Shown in pieces: positions 18,987 through 27,680 of a DNA stretch of 64,000 nt; positions within the stretch are counted from its first letter, which is position 1, and each line of letters begins with the position of its first letter. The translations under genes and the position numbers were made by a program. Origin of the DNA: Palsa-506 sp963707065. GTDB lineage: Bacteria; Actinomycetota; Actinomycetes; Streptosporangiales; Streptosporangiaceae. The stretch lies in NCBI GenBank assembly GCA_963707065.1, contig CAVPPJ010000013.1:558001-622000 (forward strand), in the 5' to 3' direction. The notes under the pieces were generated by a model that was not told the DNA's origin, made no database searches, and saw only the letters and a list, made by a program, of their open reading frames with translations.

Positions 18987-20090
18987 ATGAAGCTCTCGAC
19001 ACGGCCTCCCCGGACGATCACGTGCTCCCGGGTCGTCGCGCCGTTTTTGGCGGCCAGCTGCGCGGCTGTAGTCCTGGCCGCCTCGGGTACCGCGGTTGCG
19101 TCCAGCCCGGCGCGGCTGGACGCCGCGGGCGCGGCGTCACCGGCCTCCGCGGCGGCTGCTCCGGCCAACGGCCGGATCGCGTTTTCCCAGTGGGACCTGC
19201 TTCCTGGGGGGAACCTGTCGGGGCACTCGAACGTGTACACGATCAATCCGGGCGGCACGGGGCGGCGCCAGCTCACCCACGTGGGCGCGGCCCATGCGGC
19301 TGGCGCGCCTGCCTGGTCCCGGGATGGCGCGAAGATCGTCTACGAGAGCAATCAGAGCGGTGATTACCGGATCTGGGTCATGAACGCGGACGGCTCCGGA
19401 AAGACGCGGCTCACCAGCGATCCGGGCTTCGCGGACCTGGAGCCCGCCTGGTCTCCCGACGGCGCTCGCATCGTGTTCAGCCGGTGCGACGATCACCTCG
19501 GCTTCATCGCAGGTTGCGATCTTGATGTGATGAACGCTGCGGGCACCGGCATGCGGCGGCTGGCCGGCGGTCACTGGACCTACGTCCGCGCGGAATACTC
19601 CCCGGACGGGCGGCACATCGTCGTCGGGGCGGACCGGGGCGGCTTGCTGAGTGCCCTGTGGGTGATGCGCTCTGACGGGAAGGGCCTGCACCGGATCACC
19701 AGGCCGTCGCTTCAGGCATTCTGGCCCGGCTGGTCCCCGGACGGCCGCCGCATCGTGTTCACCGACAACTGCTGCCAGTTCGGGAGCAACATCTGGACGG
19801 TGCGCCCGAGCGGGAGAGACCTGCGGAAGCTCACTCACTTCAGCCCGCAACCGCTGCAAGGCGCTTTCGCCAGTTACTCACCGAACGGCCGGCGGATCGT
19901 CCTGCAATTCAACGGGAAATGCCCGGCGAGGGGATTGTGCCGGTACTTCTACGTCATGAAAGCCGACGGCTCCGGCCTGCATGCGGTGCGCACGGGCGTG
20001 GCCAACACGTTCCTCACCGACTGGGGCCGGCCGCCTAGCAGTGCCCTGGACCGATGGCCGGGTCGTCGATACCAAGGAGAACCGACATGA
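18987..20090 (+). CDS. Secreted TolB-like (PD40) beta-propeller protein
   Basis: 367 residues with an N-terminal signal peptide (hydrophobic AAVVLAASGTAVA, cleavage near residue 40). Repeated WD40-like PD40 blades follow: WSRDGAKIVYESNQSGD, WSPDGARIVFSRC, YSPDGRHIVVGAD, WSPDGRRIVFTDN and YSPNGRRIVLQFN. Six blades are expected for a TolB-type propeller. Such proteins act outside the membrane as scaffolds or as binding modules; no enzymatic residues are seen. AGGAGCAAGGC precedes the ATG. The stop overlaps the start of the paralogue at 20087, giving a two-gene unit. Confidence 0.83.
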   Translation: MKLSTRPPRTITCSRVVAPFLAASCAAVVLAASGTAVASSPARLDAAGAASPASAAAAPANGRIAFSQWDLLPGGNLSGHSNVYTINPGGTGRRQLTHVGAAHAAGAPAWSRDGAKIVYESNQSGDYRIWVMNADGSGKTRLTSDPGFADLEPAWSPDGARIVFSRCDDHLGFIAGCDLDVMNAAGTGMRRLAGGHWTYVRAEYSPDGRHIVVGADRGGLLSALWVMRSDGKGLHRITRPSLQAFWPGWSPDGRRIVFTDNCCQFGSNIWTVRPSGRDLRKLTHFSPQPLQGAFASYSPNGRRIVLQFNGKCPARGLCRYFYVMKADGSGLHAVRTGVANTFLTDWGRPPSSALDRWPGRRYQGEPT

Positions 20091-21190
20091 GACGAGCAGT
20101 AGCTGCGCTCCGGACACTGGCGGTGGCCGCCTCGCTCGCGGCCGCGTGCCTGGCCATCCCGGCCGCGCCTGCCATGGCCGCTGGTCCGCCCGCAACCGGC
20201 CGGATCGCCTTCTCCGACTTCGTGACCAACCAGATCTACGCGGTGAACCCCGACGGCACCGGGCTCGCCCAGCTCACCCATGAGCCAAGCGGGATCGCGG
20301 CGCGCTGGCCCGACTGGTCGCCCGGCGGGTCCCGCATCCTGTTCGTCCGGTTCAACCTGTCGAATGGCGGGGGGCGGATCTGGATCATGAACGCTGACGG
20401 AACCGGCCAGCGCCGGCTTGCTTCCGATGCACCGGGATATCGCGACTACCAGCCCAGGTACGCCCCTGACGGCAGGCACATCGTGTTCACCCGCTGCTCG
20501 CCGGGCGACGGCCTGTGCGCGATCTGGATCATGCGGTCCGACGGGACCCGCCGGCGCCTCGTGGTCCCCTTCATCCAGGCCCCCAACGAGACCAACAATC
20601 TCTACCCGGCGGTCTCGCCGGATGGCCGCCGGATCGCCTTCACCCGATTCGGGTTCGATGGCATCATCGCGCAAGTCTGGGTGGCCAGCATCAGCGGAAG
20701 GCATGCGCACCCGCTGACCGCTCCGCGGCTGGAGGCACTGGCGCCGAACTGGTCACCGGACGGCAGCCACATCACGTTCACCAGCAATTCCGACCGGCCG
20801 CAGTCCAGCATCTACGTCATGCGGGCCAACGGCACCTCAGTCACCAGGCTCGCCACATCGAAATGGCCGACCAACAACTTCGGGTCCGCGTACTCCCCTG
20901 GCGGCGGTCAGATCGCCTTCTCGAGCGACCGACGGCACCCGGACCTGTGCTGCGAGGAACTCTTCGCGATGCGCGCAGACGGCGCGCGCCAGCACCTGGT
21001 GGACACCGGCATTCAGGGCGTCGTCGACGTTGCCTGGGGCTCCGCGCCGCTGGTCCCGGCGGGATCGCCCGGCACGCTCTCGCGGCCCCCGGCTAGCGCG
21101 GCTGCCCCCGGCGCCGCTCGCAACGGCCGCTGCCGCGAAGCACTAGCCTGGCTAGCCAGCAGGTGCGGAGACGGTTTCGCCGCGAGGTAA
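20087..21190 (+). CDS. Secreted TolB-like (PD40) beta-propeller protein, paralogue
   Basis: About 367 residues from ATG 20087 (ATGA overlap with the previous gene; AAGGAGA six bases upstream). The signal peptide is LRTLAVAASLAAACLA with likely cleavage after AMA. PD40 blades include WSPGGSRILFVRF, YAPDGRHIVFTRC, VSPDGRRIAFTRFG, WSPDGSHITFTSNS and YSPGGGQIAFSSDR. It is a clear tandem paralogue of the preceding protein. The stop codon is embedded in the first of three 11-base-spaced repeats (21186-21214). Function outside the cell is unknown. Confidence 0.83.
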   Translation: MRRAVAALRTLAVAASLAAACLAIPAAPAMAAGPPATGRIAFSDFVTNQIYAVNPDGTGLAQLTHEPSGIAARWPDWSPGGSRILFVRFNLSNGGGRIWIMNADGTGQRRLASDAPGYRDYQPRYAPDGRHIVFTRCSPGDGLCAIWIMRSDGTRRRLVVPFIQAPNETNNLYPAVSPDGRRIAFTRFGFDGIIAQVWVASISGRHAHPLTAPRLEALAPNWSPDGSHITFTSNSDRPQSSIYVMRANGTSVTRLATSKWPTNNFGSAYSPGGGQIAFSSDRRHPDLCCEELFAMRADGARQHLVDTGIQGVVDVAWGSAPLVPAGSPGTLSRPPASAAAPGAARNGRCREALAWLASRCGDGFAAR

Positions 21191-21214
21191 TGAAAAGGTA
21201 ATAGAAAGGTAATA
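21186..21214 (+). promoter_or_regulatory. Three direct repeats GGTAATR at exact 11-nt spacing
   Basis: GGTAATG at 21186-21192, GGTAATA at 21197-21203 and GGTAATA at 21208-21214 are spaced exactly 11 bases apart, one helical turn. They lie about 80 bases upstream of the first RCC1 gene, in an AT-rich island. SARP-family activators are known to bind short direct repeats with 11-base spacing, and a BTAD/SARP-type protein is encoded upstream at 15418. The link between the two is inference. Confidence 0.45.
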
Positions 21215-21293
21215 GTCATCTTTTCATCCGCTATGGCGCTGGAGTTTCGCCGGATGTTAACGTCAAGCTCCCCGAGCGCGAAGGGGCGCCGCG

Positions 21294-22610
21294 ATGACCG
21301 GACCAATGACCTGGCACCGGACCGCCGGACGGCTGACCCTGGCGGCGGCGCTGGCCGTGCCCGCCGCCGTCGCGGCGGGCAGCGGCGCGGCGGCCGCGGC
21401 GAGAGCCGGTGACACCGCGCCCGCCGTCCGCGCGAACCCGGCCATCGCCGCGGCCAGCGCGACCCACGGCACGCTGCGCGGATGGGGCGGTGGGGCAAAG
21501 GGCCAGCTGGGCAACGGGCACCGGAGGACAGCACAGGCCACCCCGGTCCGGGTGCGGCTGCCGCGGCGCGTCCGGATCAAGTCCGTCCGGGCCGACTGCG
21601 ACGACGCGATCGCGCTGACCACCCGGGGCCACGTGTACGCCTGGGGCGGCAACACCTCCGGTCAGCTCGGCAACGGTTCCACGAAGAGCACGGACAAGCC
21701 GGTCCGGGTCAAGCTGCCGACGGGCACGAAGATCAAGGCGATCCGGGCCGGCTGCTCCTTCAACCTGGCGCTCACCACCAAAGACCACGTGCTGGCCTGG
21801 GGAGACAACGCCTCCGGCCAGCTGGGCATCGGCACCAAGCGGAGCCACGACCGGCCGGTCCGGGTGAAGTTCCACCATGGCACCAAGATCAAGGCCATCA
21901 GCGCCGGCCTCGGCGACGGCCTGGCCATCACCACCAAGGGCCACCTGCTGTCGTGGGGATTCAACGATGACGGCGAGCTGGGCATCGGCACTCAGACCGC
22001 CAGCCTGCGCCCGGTGCGGGTCGGATTCCCCGCGGGCGTCAAGATAAAGATCGTCGCGGCCGGCCAGCAGCACAGCCTGGCGGTCAGCACCACCGGCCAG
22101 CTCTACGGCTGGGGCTTCAACCAGGACGGCGAGCTCGGCAACGGCACCACCATGGACACCGACACCCCGGTCCCGGTCAGCCTGGACGGCCCGCTCATGC
22201 CCGCGCGGCCCGCGCGGGCCGCGGGGGCGCCCCGGATCGTCTCGCTGGCGGCCGGCTGCTTCCAGTCGTTCGCGTTGCTGTCCAACGGCTTCTTGCTGTC
22301 CTGGGGCGACAACTCGGCCGGGGAACTCGGCGACGGGATGGCCGCCGGCAGTGACGTGCCGGTCCGGGTCGCGGTGCCGCCGGGTAACACGGTGACGGCC
22401 ATCTCCGCGGGCTGCGTGAACGGCCTCGCGCTGACCAGCAAGGGACACGTGCTGGCCTGGGGTGACAACACAATCGGCGAGCTAGGGAACACCGTGCCCG
22501 GCCAAAGTAACGTCCCGGTCCGGGTGCATCTGGCCTCAAGGCTGCGGGCGACGGGCATCGGCGGCGGCCCGCGGTCACAGACCTTCTTCGCAATCGTGCA
22601 CCGGAAATAG
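21294..22610 (+). CDS. Secreted RCC1-repeat beta-propeller protein
   Basis: 438 residues with a signal peptide (LTLAAALAVPAAVAAGSGAA). About seven RCC1 repeats of roughly 50 residues follow, each with the pattern W-G-x-N-x-x-G-x-L-G-x-G and later A-G-x-x-x-x-x-A-L (for example VYAWGGNTSGQLGNGS, VLAWGDNASGQLGIGT, LYGWGFNQDGELGNGT). The repeats should close a seven-bladed propeller outside the membrane. Eukaryotic RCC1 is a nucleotide-exchange factor, but bacterial secreted versions have no such role assigned. AAGGGG lies about 7 nt upstream of the ATG. A tandem paralogue follows. Confidence 0.87.
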   Translation: MTGPMTWHRTAGRLTLAAALAVPAAVAAGSGAAAAARAGDTAPAVRANPAIAAASATHGTLRGWGGGAKGQLGNGHRRTAQATPVRVRLPRRVRIKSVRADCDDAIALTTRGHVYAWGGNTSGQLGNGSTKSTDKPVRVKLPTGTKIKAIRAGCSFNLALTTKDHVLAWGDNASGQLGIGTKRSHDRPVRVKFHHGTKIKAISAGLGDGLAITTKGHLLSWGFNDDGELGIGTQTASLRPVRVGFPAGVKIKIVAAGQQHSLAVSTTGQLYGWGFNQDGELGNGTTMDTDTPVPVSLDGPLMPARPARAAGAPRIVSLAAGCFQSFALLSNGFLLSWGDNSAGELGDGMAAGSDVPVRVAVPPGNTVTAISAGCVNGLALTSKGHVLAWGDNTIGELGNTVPGQSNVPVRVHLASRLRATGIGGGPRSQTFFAIVHRK

Positions 22611-22657
22611 CAGACCTGCGGGCCGGATGGCGGCGGGGCGGACATCAAGAGGCAGCG

Positions 22658-24025
22658 ATGACAGAGCCGGAAGCTCAGGACCGGGCCAGCCAACGAAGCC
22701 GGTGGCGAAGGTGGCCACGGCCGGCCCGCCCGGCGATGACCAGCCTGGCCGTGGCCGTCGCCGCCGCGCTGGCGGTCCCGGCACTGACCATCGCCGGCAG
22801 CACCGCGATGGCAGCTACCGCAGCCAGGAGGGCTCCGTTTCAAATAAAAATTGGCCGGGTCAGCGCGGGCGGTACCGCGGCAGCGGGCGCCGTGGCCGCA
22901 GGAACAGCGAGCCGGTCGGTCCGGGCCTGGGGCCACAACGCGTCCGGGCAACTCGGCAACGGCACCACAGCCGACAGCGACACGCCGGTCAAGGTGAAGC
23001 TGCCGAAGGGCGTCAAGGTGCGGCAGGTGCGGGCCGGCTGCGCGCACACGCTGGCGCTTACCACCAAGGGACACGTGCTGGGCTGGGGAGACAACGCGTT
23101 CGGGCAGCTCGGCAACGGCACCACCACCGGCAGCGACACCCCGGTCCGGGTCAAGATCCCCAACGGCACGAAGATCACCGCGATCCGGGCCGGCTGCGAC
23201 TTCAGCCTCGCCCTCACCTCCAGGCACCACGTGCTGGCCTGGGGAGACAACGGGTTCGGGCAGCTCGGCAACGGCACCACTACGGACAGCGACAGGCCGG
23301 TCCGGGTGAAGCTGTCCAGGCACAACAAGGTGACGGCCATCAGCGCCGGACATGATTTCAGCCTCGCCCGCACCGCCAAGGGTCACGCGCGGGCCTGGGG
23401 AAGCGGCGCGTTCGGGCAGCTCGGCAACGGCGCCACCAGTAACAGCGACGTGCCGGTCAAGGTCAGGCTGCCCAAGGGCGCCACGGTGAAGGCGCTGGCC
23501 GCCGGCGATGCGCACGGCCTCGCGCGCACCTCGGCCGGCCTGTACTCCTGGGGCTACAACTCCAGCGGGCAGCTCGGCGATGGGACCACCACTGAACGCA
23601 ATACACCCGTCAAGGTCGTCATCCTGATCCGCGGACGGCCGCGCGGGCACGTCACCTCGCTGTTCGCCGGGTGCGACCACAGCCTCGCATTGTTCTCCCG
23701 CGGGGCGCTGCTGGCCTGGGGAGACAACGAGGACGGAGAACTCGGCAACGGCACGACCACAAGCAGTTCCAGGCCAGTCAGGGTGCTGCTGCCGGCGGGC
23801 GCCAAGGTGCGGGGCATCAGCGCCGGCTGCGTCGACAGCTTCGCGCTGACCGCTAAGGGACACGTGCTGGCCTGGGGCGCCGGTGATCATGGAAAGCTCG
23901 GTGACGGCTCGACCAGCGGGAGCAGCATCCCGGTCCGGGTTCACCTCCCCAGCGGCAGGCGCGCATCCGCGGTGGGCGCCGGCCCCGACGCCAACCACGC
24001 GCTCGCCATCCTGCGCCGGAGGTAA
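22658..24025 (+). CDS. Secreted RCC1-repeat beta-propeller protein, paralogue
   Basis: 455 residues. An Arg-rich N-terminus (RASQRSRWRRWPRPARPAM) precedes a hydrophobic segment (SLAVAVAAALAVPALTIAG), so it is a long signal peptide or membrane anchor. RCC1 repeats then run to the end: VRAWGHNASGQLGNGT, VLGWGDNAFGQLGNGT, VLAWGDNGFGQLGNGT, LYSWGYNSSGQLGDGT, LLAWGDNEDGELGNGT. Blades are more alike than in the first RCC1 protein, suggesting recent internal amplification. GAGG lies 5 nt before the ATG. It ends next to a strong hairpin at 24083. Confidence 0.87.
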   Translation: MTEPEAQDRASQRSRWRRWPRPARPAMTSLAVAVAAALAVPALTIAGSTAMAATAARRAPFQIKIGRVSAGGTAAAGAVAAGTASRSVRAWGHNASGQLGNGTTADSDTPVKVKLPKGVKVRQVRAGCAHTLALTTKGHVLGWGDNAFGQLGNGTTTGSDTPVRVKIPNGTKITAIRAGCDFSLALTSRHHVLAWGDNGFGQLGNGTTTDSDRPVRVKLSRHNKVTAISAGHDFSLARTAKGHARAWGSGAFGQLGNGATSNSDVPVKVRLPKGATVKALAAGDAHGLARTSAGLYSWGYNSSGQLGDGTTTERNTPVKVVILIRGRPRGHVTSLFAGCDHSLALFSRGALLAWGDNEDGELGNGTTTSSSRPVRVLLPAGAKVRGISAGCVDSFALTAKGHVLAWGAGDHGKLGDGSTSGSSIPVRVHLPSGRRASAVGAGPDANHALAILRRR

Positions 24026-24082
24026 GCCAGCGGGCGCAACGGCACGCGTACTTGCGCCTCAAGGTTCCGCTGGTCAGCGCCG

Positions 24083-24120
24083 CCCGTGACCGCAGCCCCG
24101 TCTGAGGCTGCGGTCACGGG
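24083..24120. terminator. Perfect 15-bp hairpin between convergent genes
   Basis: CCCGTGACCGCAGCC (24083-24097) and GGCTGCGGTCACGGG (24106-24120) are perfectly complementary around an 8-base loop. The hairpin sits between the RCC1 gene (ends 24025, rightward) and the aldehyde dehydrogenase gene (ends 24126, leftward), so it can terminate both. No U-tract is present, which is common in actinobacteria. Confidence 0.8.
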
Positions 24121-24125
24121 GACGA

Positions 24126-25505
24126 TCACTGCGCGGCGGGCGGCGTGTGGATGAGCTTCTTGTTGACGAACTCGTCGATGCCTAGCGGGCCGAGTTCGCG
24201 GCCGACGCCGGACCGCTTGGTGCCGCCAAAAGGTAGCTCCGGGCCGCCGAGTTCGGCGGTGTTGACCCAGGCCATCCCGACGTCGAGCCGGTCGGCGACG
24301 TCCACGGCCAGCTTCTCGTCGCTGCAGAAGACGGCGCCGCCGAGCCCGAACGCGCTGCTGTTCGCCAGCTCCACCGCTTCATCGGGCCGGCCACCCGGTA
24401 GACCACGGCGGCCGGGCCGAACAGTTCCTCCCGGTAGGCGCGCATGCCGGGGGTCACGTCGGAGAGCACGGTCGGCGGCACGAACGCGCCGGGCCCGTCG
24501 AGGCGATGCCCGCCGAGGTGGACCGTGGCGCCCTTACTGACCGCGTCGTCGATCTGGGCCATCAGGTTGCGCGCCGCCTGTTCGGAGGACAGCGGCCCGT
24601 AGCTCGTCGCCGGGTCGGTCGGATCCCCGGTCACGTAGCCGGACATCGCGCTCGGTGAACTCGCGCAGGAAGTCGTCGTAGACGGCATCGGCGACGATCA
24701 TCCGCTTGGACGCGTTGCAGGCCTGGCCGCCGTTCTCCATCCGGGCCGCTGCTGCCGTCCTGGCCACTTTCGGCAGATCGGCGCCGTCCAGCACGATGAA
24801 CGGATCCGAGCCGCCCAGCTCCAGCACCACCTTCTTCAGGTTCTGCCCGGCCACCGCGGCCACGGCCGACCCGGCCCGCTCGCTGCCGGTCACCGACACC
24901 CCGGCGATGCGCGGGTCCGCGATCATGCCGGCGACCTGCTCGTTGCTCGCGAAGATGTTGATATAGGCGTCGGCCGGCAGCCCGGCGTCGCGGAACAGCC
25001 GCTCCATGGCCAGGGCTGACTCCGGGCACTGCGGCGCATGCTTGAGCACGATGGTGTTGCCGATCATCAGGTTCGGCGCGGCGAACCGGGCCACCTGGTA
25101 ATACGGATAGTTCCACGGCATGATGCCCAGCAGTGCGCCGATCGGCGCCTTGCGCACCCACGCCGTGCCCGGCACGTTAGAGGCCAGCGGCTGATCCGCC
25201 AGCAGCGCCGCCCCGTTGTCGGCGTAATACTCGTAGATGGCCGCCACGAACCGCAGCTCACCCTTTGCCGCCTTGGTGATCTTGCCCATTTCCCGGGTGA
25301 TGATCGCGGCCAGCTCGGCGGACCGGTCGCGATACAACTGGGAAACCCGGCGCAGGATCGCGGCGCGCTCCTCCATCGGAGTCCGCCGCCACGAGGCGTA
25401 ACCCCGTTCGGCTCTCGCCAGCACGTCACCGACCTCTGCGTCCGTCGCCGTCGGGTACTCACTCTCGACCTTCCCGGTGGCCGGGTTCACTACCTGGTAC
25501 ATCAT
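24126..25505 (-). pseudogene. NAD(P)-dependent aldehyde dehydrogenase (succinate-semialdehyde type), two compensating frameshifts
   Basis: Start ATG 25505 (MMYQVVNPATGKVESEYP) has GGAGG 8 nt upstream. The full span is exactly 460 codons, the normal length of GabD2-like enzymes. The N-terminal part has PWNYPYYQVARF, the catalytic Glu in LELGGSDPF and the catalytic Cys in NGGQACNASKR. Near 24645-24655 the frame shifts by one: GYVTGDPTDPATSYGPLS continues in another frame. Near 24375-24390 it returns to the first frame (ELANSSAFGLGGAVFCSD, then LPFGGTKRSGVGREL). As written, the first frame stops at 24534. Either the gene is decayed or the sequence has two single-base errors. If repaired, the enzyme would oxidise an aldehyde to an acid. 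Confidence 0.85.
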
Positions 25506-25633
25506 CGAGCCTGCCTCCATACAACATCGGGTCCGTCCGTCCATTACACGCCCGGACGGCGCGCAGCGGGATCAATGGGGTTCGGTTTCCACGTCGGCCG
25601 TGCCCAGATCCAGGTGCAGCCGGGGTCTGCGGG

Positions 25634-26173
25634 TCAGCCGGCGATGATGATGTCGCTGACGGGCTGGGGTTCTCCCACGCTGGTGGCAGAGGTGCCCCGG
25701 CGGACGAACTCGCGGGCGGGCGGCCACATGGCCACGTGCTGGTCACCGGTAGCGTCGTCGTAACGGATGAACGCCACCTCGCCGATACTGACGGCAAACA
25801 AGTGGAACCGTCCCGGATCGGGGTTCCACCCCAGGCTGTCGGCCACCTCCCGGGCGTAGCGGGCCTGCACGGCCGGGTCCTGCACTGCGCGCGCACTACC
25901 GCGGATCTTGAATTCCCCTTCACCGCCGTCCCGGCCGGTGACCACGCTGTGCACCAGGACGCGCGGGTCCCGCAGCAAGTCGGCGGCCTTCCTGGACTGC
26001 CACATCATGGACAGCCACAAGTCGCCGTCCATGACAAACGGCTCCACCGGGCTGAGTCTCGGCGTGCCGTCACCGCGGATCGTCGCCACCAGCACGACGC
26101 CGGGCTCCAGCAACCGCTGCCGCCCGAGCGCGGCCAGGCCCGGCTGGCCGTCCTGCATCTCCGACCAGCGCAT
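25634..26173 (-). CDS. Pyridoxamine 5'-phosphate oxidase-fold protein
   Basis: 179 residues of the split beta-barrel flavin-binding family (PPOX / F420-dependent). The N-terminal strand pattern VVLVATIRGDGTPRLSPVEP and the middle stretch WQSRKAADLLRDPRVLVHS are typical. Members bind FMN, F420 or biliverdin and reduce or sense small molecules. The ligand is not predictable here. GGAGGAAAG precedes the ATG. It is intact, unlike its neighbour on the left. Confidence 0.8.
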   Translation of the reverse strand: MRWSEMQDGQPGLAALGRQRLLEPGVVLVATIRGDGTPRLSPVEPFVMDGDLWLSMMWQSRKAADLLRDPRVLVHSVVTGRDGGEGEFKIRGSARAVQDPAVQARYAREVADSLGWNPDPGRFHLFAVSIGEVAFIRYDDATGDQHVAMWPPAREFVRRGTSATSVGEPQPVSDIIIAG

Positions 26174-26253
26174 GCTTTCCTCCGGTCACTGTCAGCGATC
26201 GCCTTTGCGCCTGCTTACCACGCCCTGCCGACAGGATCCGGGGACGCCAGCTG

Positions 26254-26811
26254 CTACGGCTTGCTGACCGGGAGACTGACCATTAGCACATCACAGACGG
26301 GCGAGGCCGGGCCAGTGCGGGTTCGGGCTACCTTGCGCCAGCCCCAGGAGCGGAGGGCGCTCTGCGCCGGGGTCACTGCGGGCAGCACAGTGAGCGTAGC
26401 CCGTTCCTCGGGCCGCCCGGCGAGGATGAGGTCATGCAGGGCCCGGGCGATGCCCTGCCGCCGCCAGGACGCGCGCACCAGCAGGTCGGCCAGCGCGAAA
26501 GTGCGGCCCGGGTGCTCGGTGGTGACCTCCTCCGGCAGCGGGGTGGTCAAGTTCCGCCACCAGGAGGTCGAGGGGCGCAGCGGTATCCCGGACGCGTAAC
26601 CAACCAGGTAGCCACCATGGCGGGCCTCGGCCAAGACGAAGCCCGGCTGACGGCACTGGATCTTGAACCGGCGCGCGAACGCCTCGGCGTCATCGTCGCG
26701 CCCGTACGGCGGCTCCGCGTACACCTCAGCGTGCAGGGCTTGCAGCTCGTCAGCGTGCCCGGCGGCCTGCTTCCCGCCGAGCAGCCGGAACGTTAGCTCA
26801 GGTGCCGACAC
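26254..26811 (-). CDS. GNAT family N-acetyltransferase
   Basis: 185 residues. The acetyl-CoA-binding motif A region is FALADLLVRASWRRQGIARAL, with the R-x-x-G-x-A signature, followed by helix HDLILAGRPEE. An N-terminal domain covers the substrate side (PPYGRDDDAEAFARRF). The start is GTG 26811 with GGGGAGG four bases upstream. The target amine is unknown. It is leftward, like the PPOX gene, but an 80-base gap separates them. Confidence 0.78.
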   Translation of the reverse strand: MSAPELTFRLLGGKQAAGHADELQALHAEVYAEPPYGRDDDAEAFARRFKIQCRQPGFVLAEARHGGYLVGYASGIPLRPSTSWWRNLTTPLPEEVTTEHPGRTFALADLLVRASWRRQGIARALHDLILAGRPEERATLTVLPAVTPAQSALRSWGWRKVARTRTGPASPVCDVLMVSLPVSKP

Positions 26812-27040
26812 GCCACCTCCCCGTGCTCAGCCAAGGTTCCCGGGCGAGCGCTCCCAGGCTGCAGCTCGACCATAGACGGCCCCTGGCGGCCAGGCTGCCC
26901 CATGACCAGGGACACTGCGGAAGCGAACGCCTTCGTAGCTAGCGACCGTGACGGCGAACCCCGTCACGCCCTGTCACAAAGGCATCCGCCATGGCCGTAC
27001 TCGGCGGCGCTATTGCGTGGCTGGGCGGCGCCTGCTAGGC

Positions 27041-27394
27041 CGACCGCTACCACGTCACCGCCCCGCAGTTCCCGGAGACCTCTTCGTCAAGCACTTCGCG
27101 GCCGACGTTGACCCGGCCCGGGCCAAGGTGATGCATGCCGTGCAGCAGCCACTTGCCGGTTCCACCTTCAACGACGTGATGGGCGTTCCAGCGTGGAAGT
27201 CGCTGCCGTGCTGGTACCTGGTCGCCACGCAGGACCAGGCGATCCCGCCCGACGCCGAGCGCATGTTCGCCAGCCGCATGGGCGCGACCACCATCGAAGT
27301 CCCCTCCAGCCACGTCGCGATGGTCTCCCACCCAGCCGAAGTGACCCGCCTCATCGAGTCCGCAGCCGAAACCTGCGCCACGACAGAGGCATGA
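27041..27394 (+). pseudogene. Alpha/beta hydrolase remnant with internal deletion
   Basis: The C-terminal third of an EstC-like alpha/beta hydrolase is clear: GDLFVKHFAADVDP, FNDVMGVPAWKSLPCWYLVA, TQDQAIPPDAERMFASRMGA and SSHVAMVSHPAEV. Immediately upstream, in another frame, is YHVTAPQFPE, which matches the end of the first beta-alpha unit of the same family. The region between, which would carry the nucleophile elbow GxSxG, is missing (roughly 80 residues). The join lies near 27070. The active site is lost, so this is a deletion relic. The segment 26812-27040 upstream holds no recognisable gene. Confidence 0.75.
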
Positions 27395-27680
27395 CCGGCG
27401 GCCCGAAGGTGAGCTTCGGCAGACCAGCCACCCCCGCCGAGCCGACCGTGGGTGCGCCCCGAGAACGCTGACGTCGTCACGCTGGCCGCGGGGAGCGGTC
27501 AGGTGGCGCCGCCGCTGGCCAGGCAGACAATGGCGGTGATCTCCTGAACTGACGCGGCTCGGCCGGCTGGTGCCCGCGAGGCGGTCTGGCCGGCCGCCTC
27601 GCCCCACATCTCGGCCGCGGCGCTCGCTGAACTGGCGGGGGGACACACTGAGGCTAGCGAGGAGCGCCAGGGAGGTGCAG

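Noticed and set aside
22103..23998. Very long minus-strand frame across both RCC1 genes
   Set aside because: Its repetitive pattern is the reverse reading of the RCC1 repeats; the plus-strand proteins have clear blades and signal peptides.
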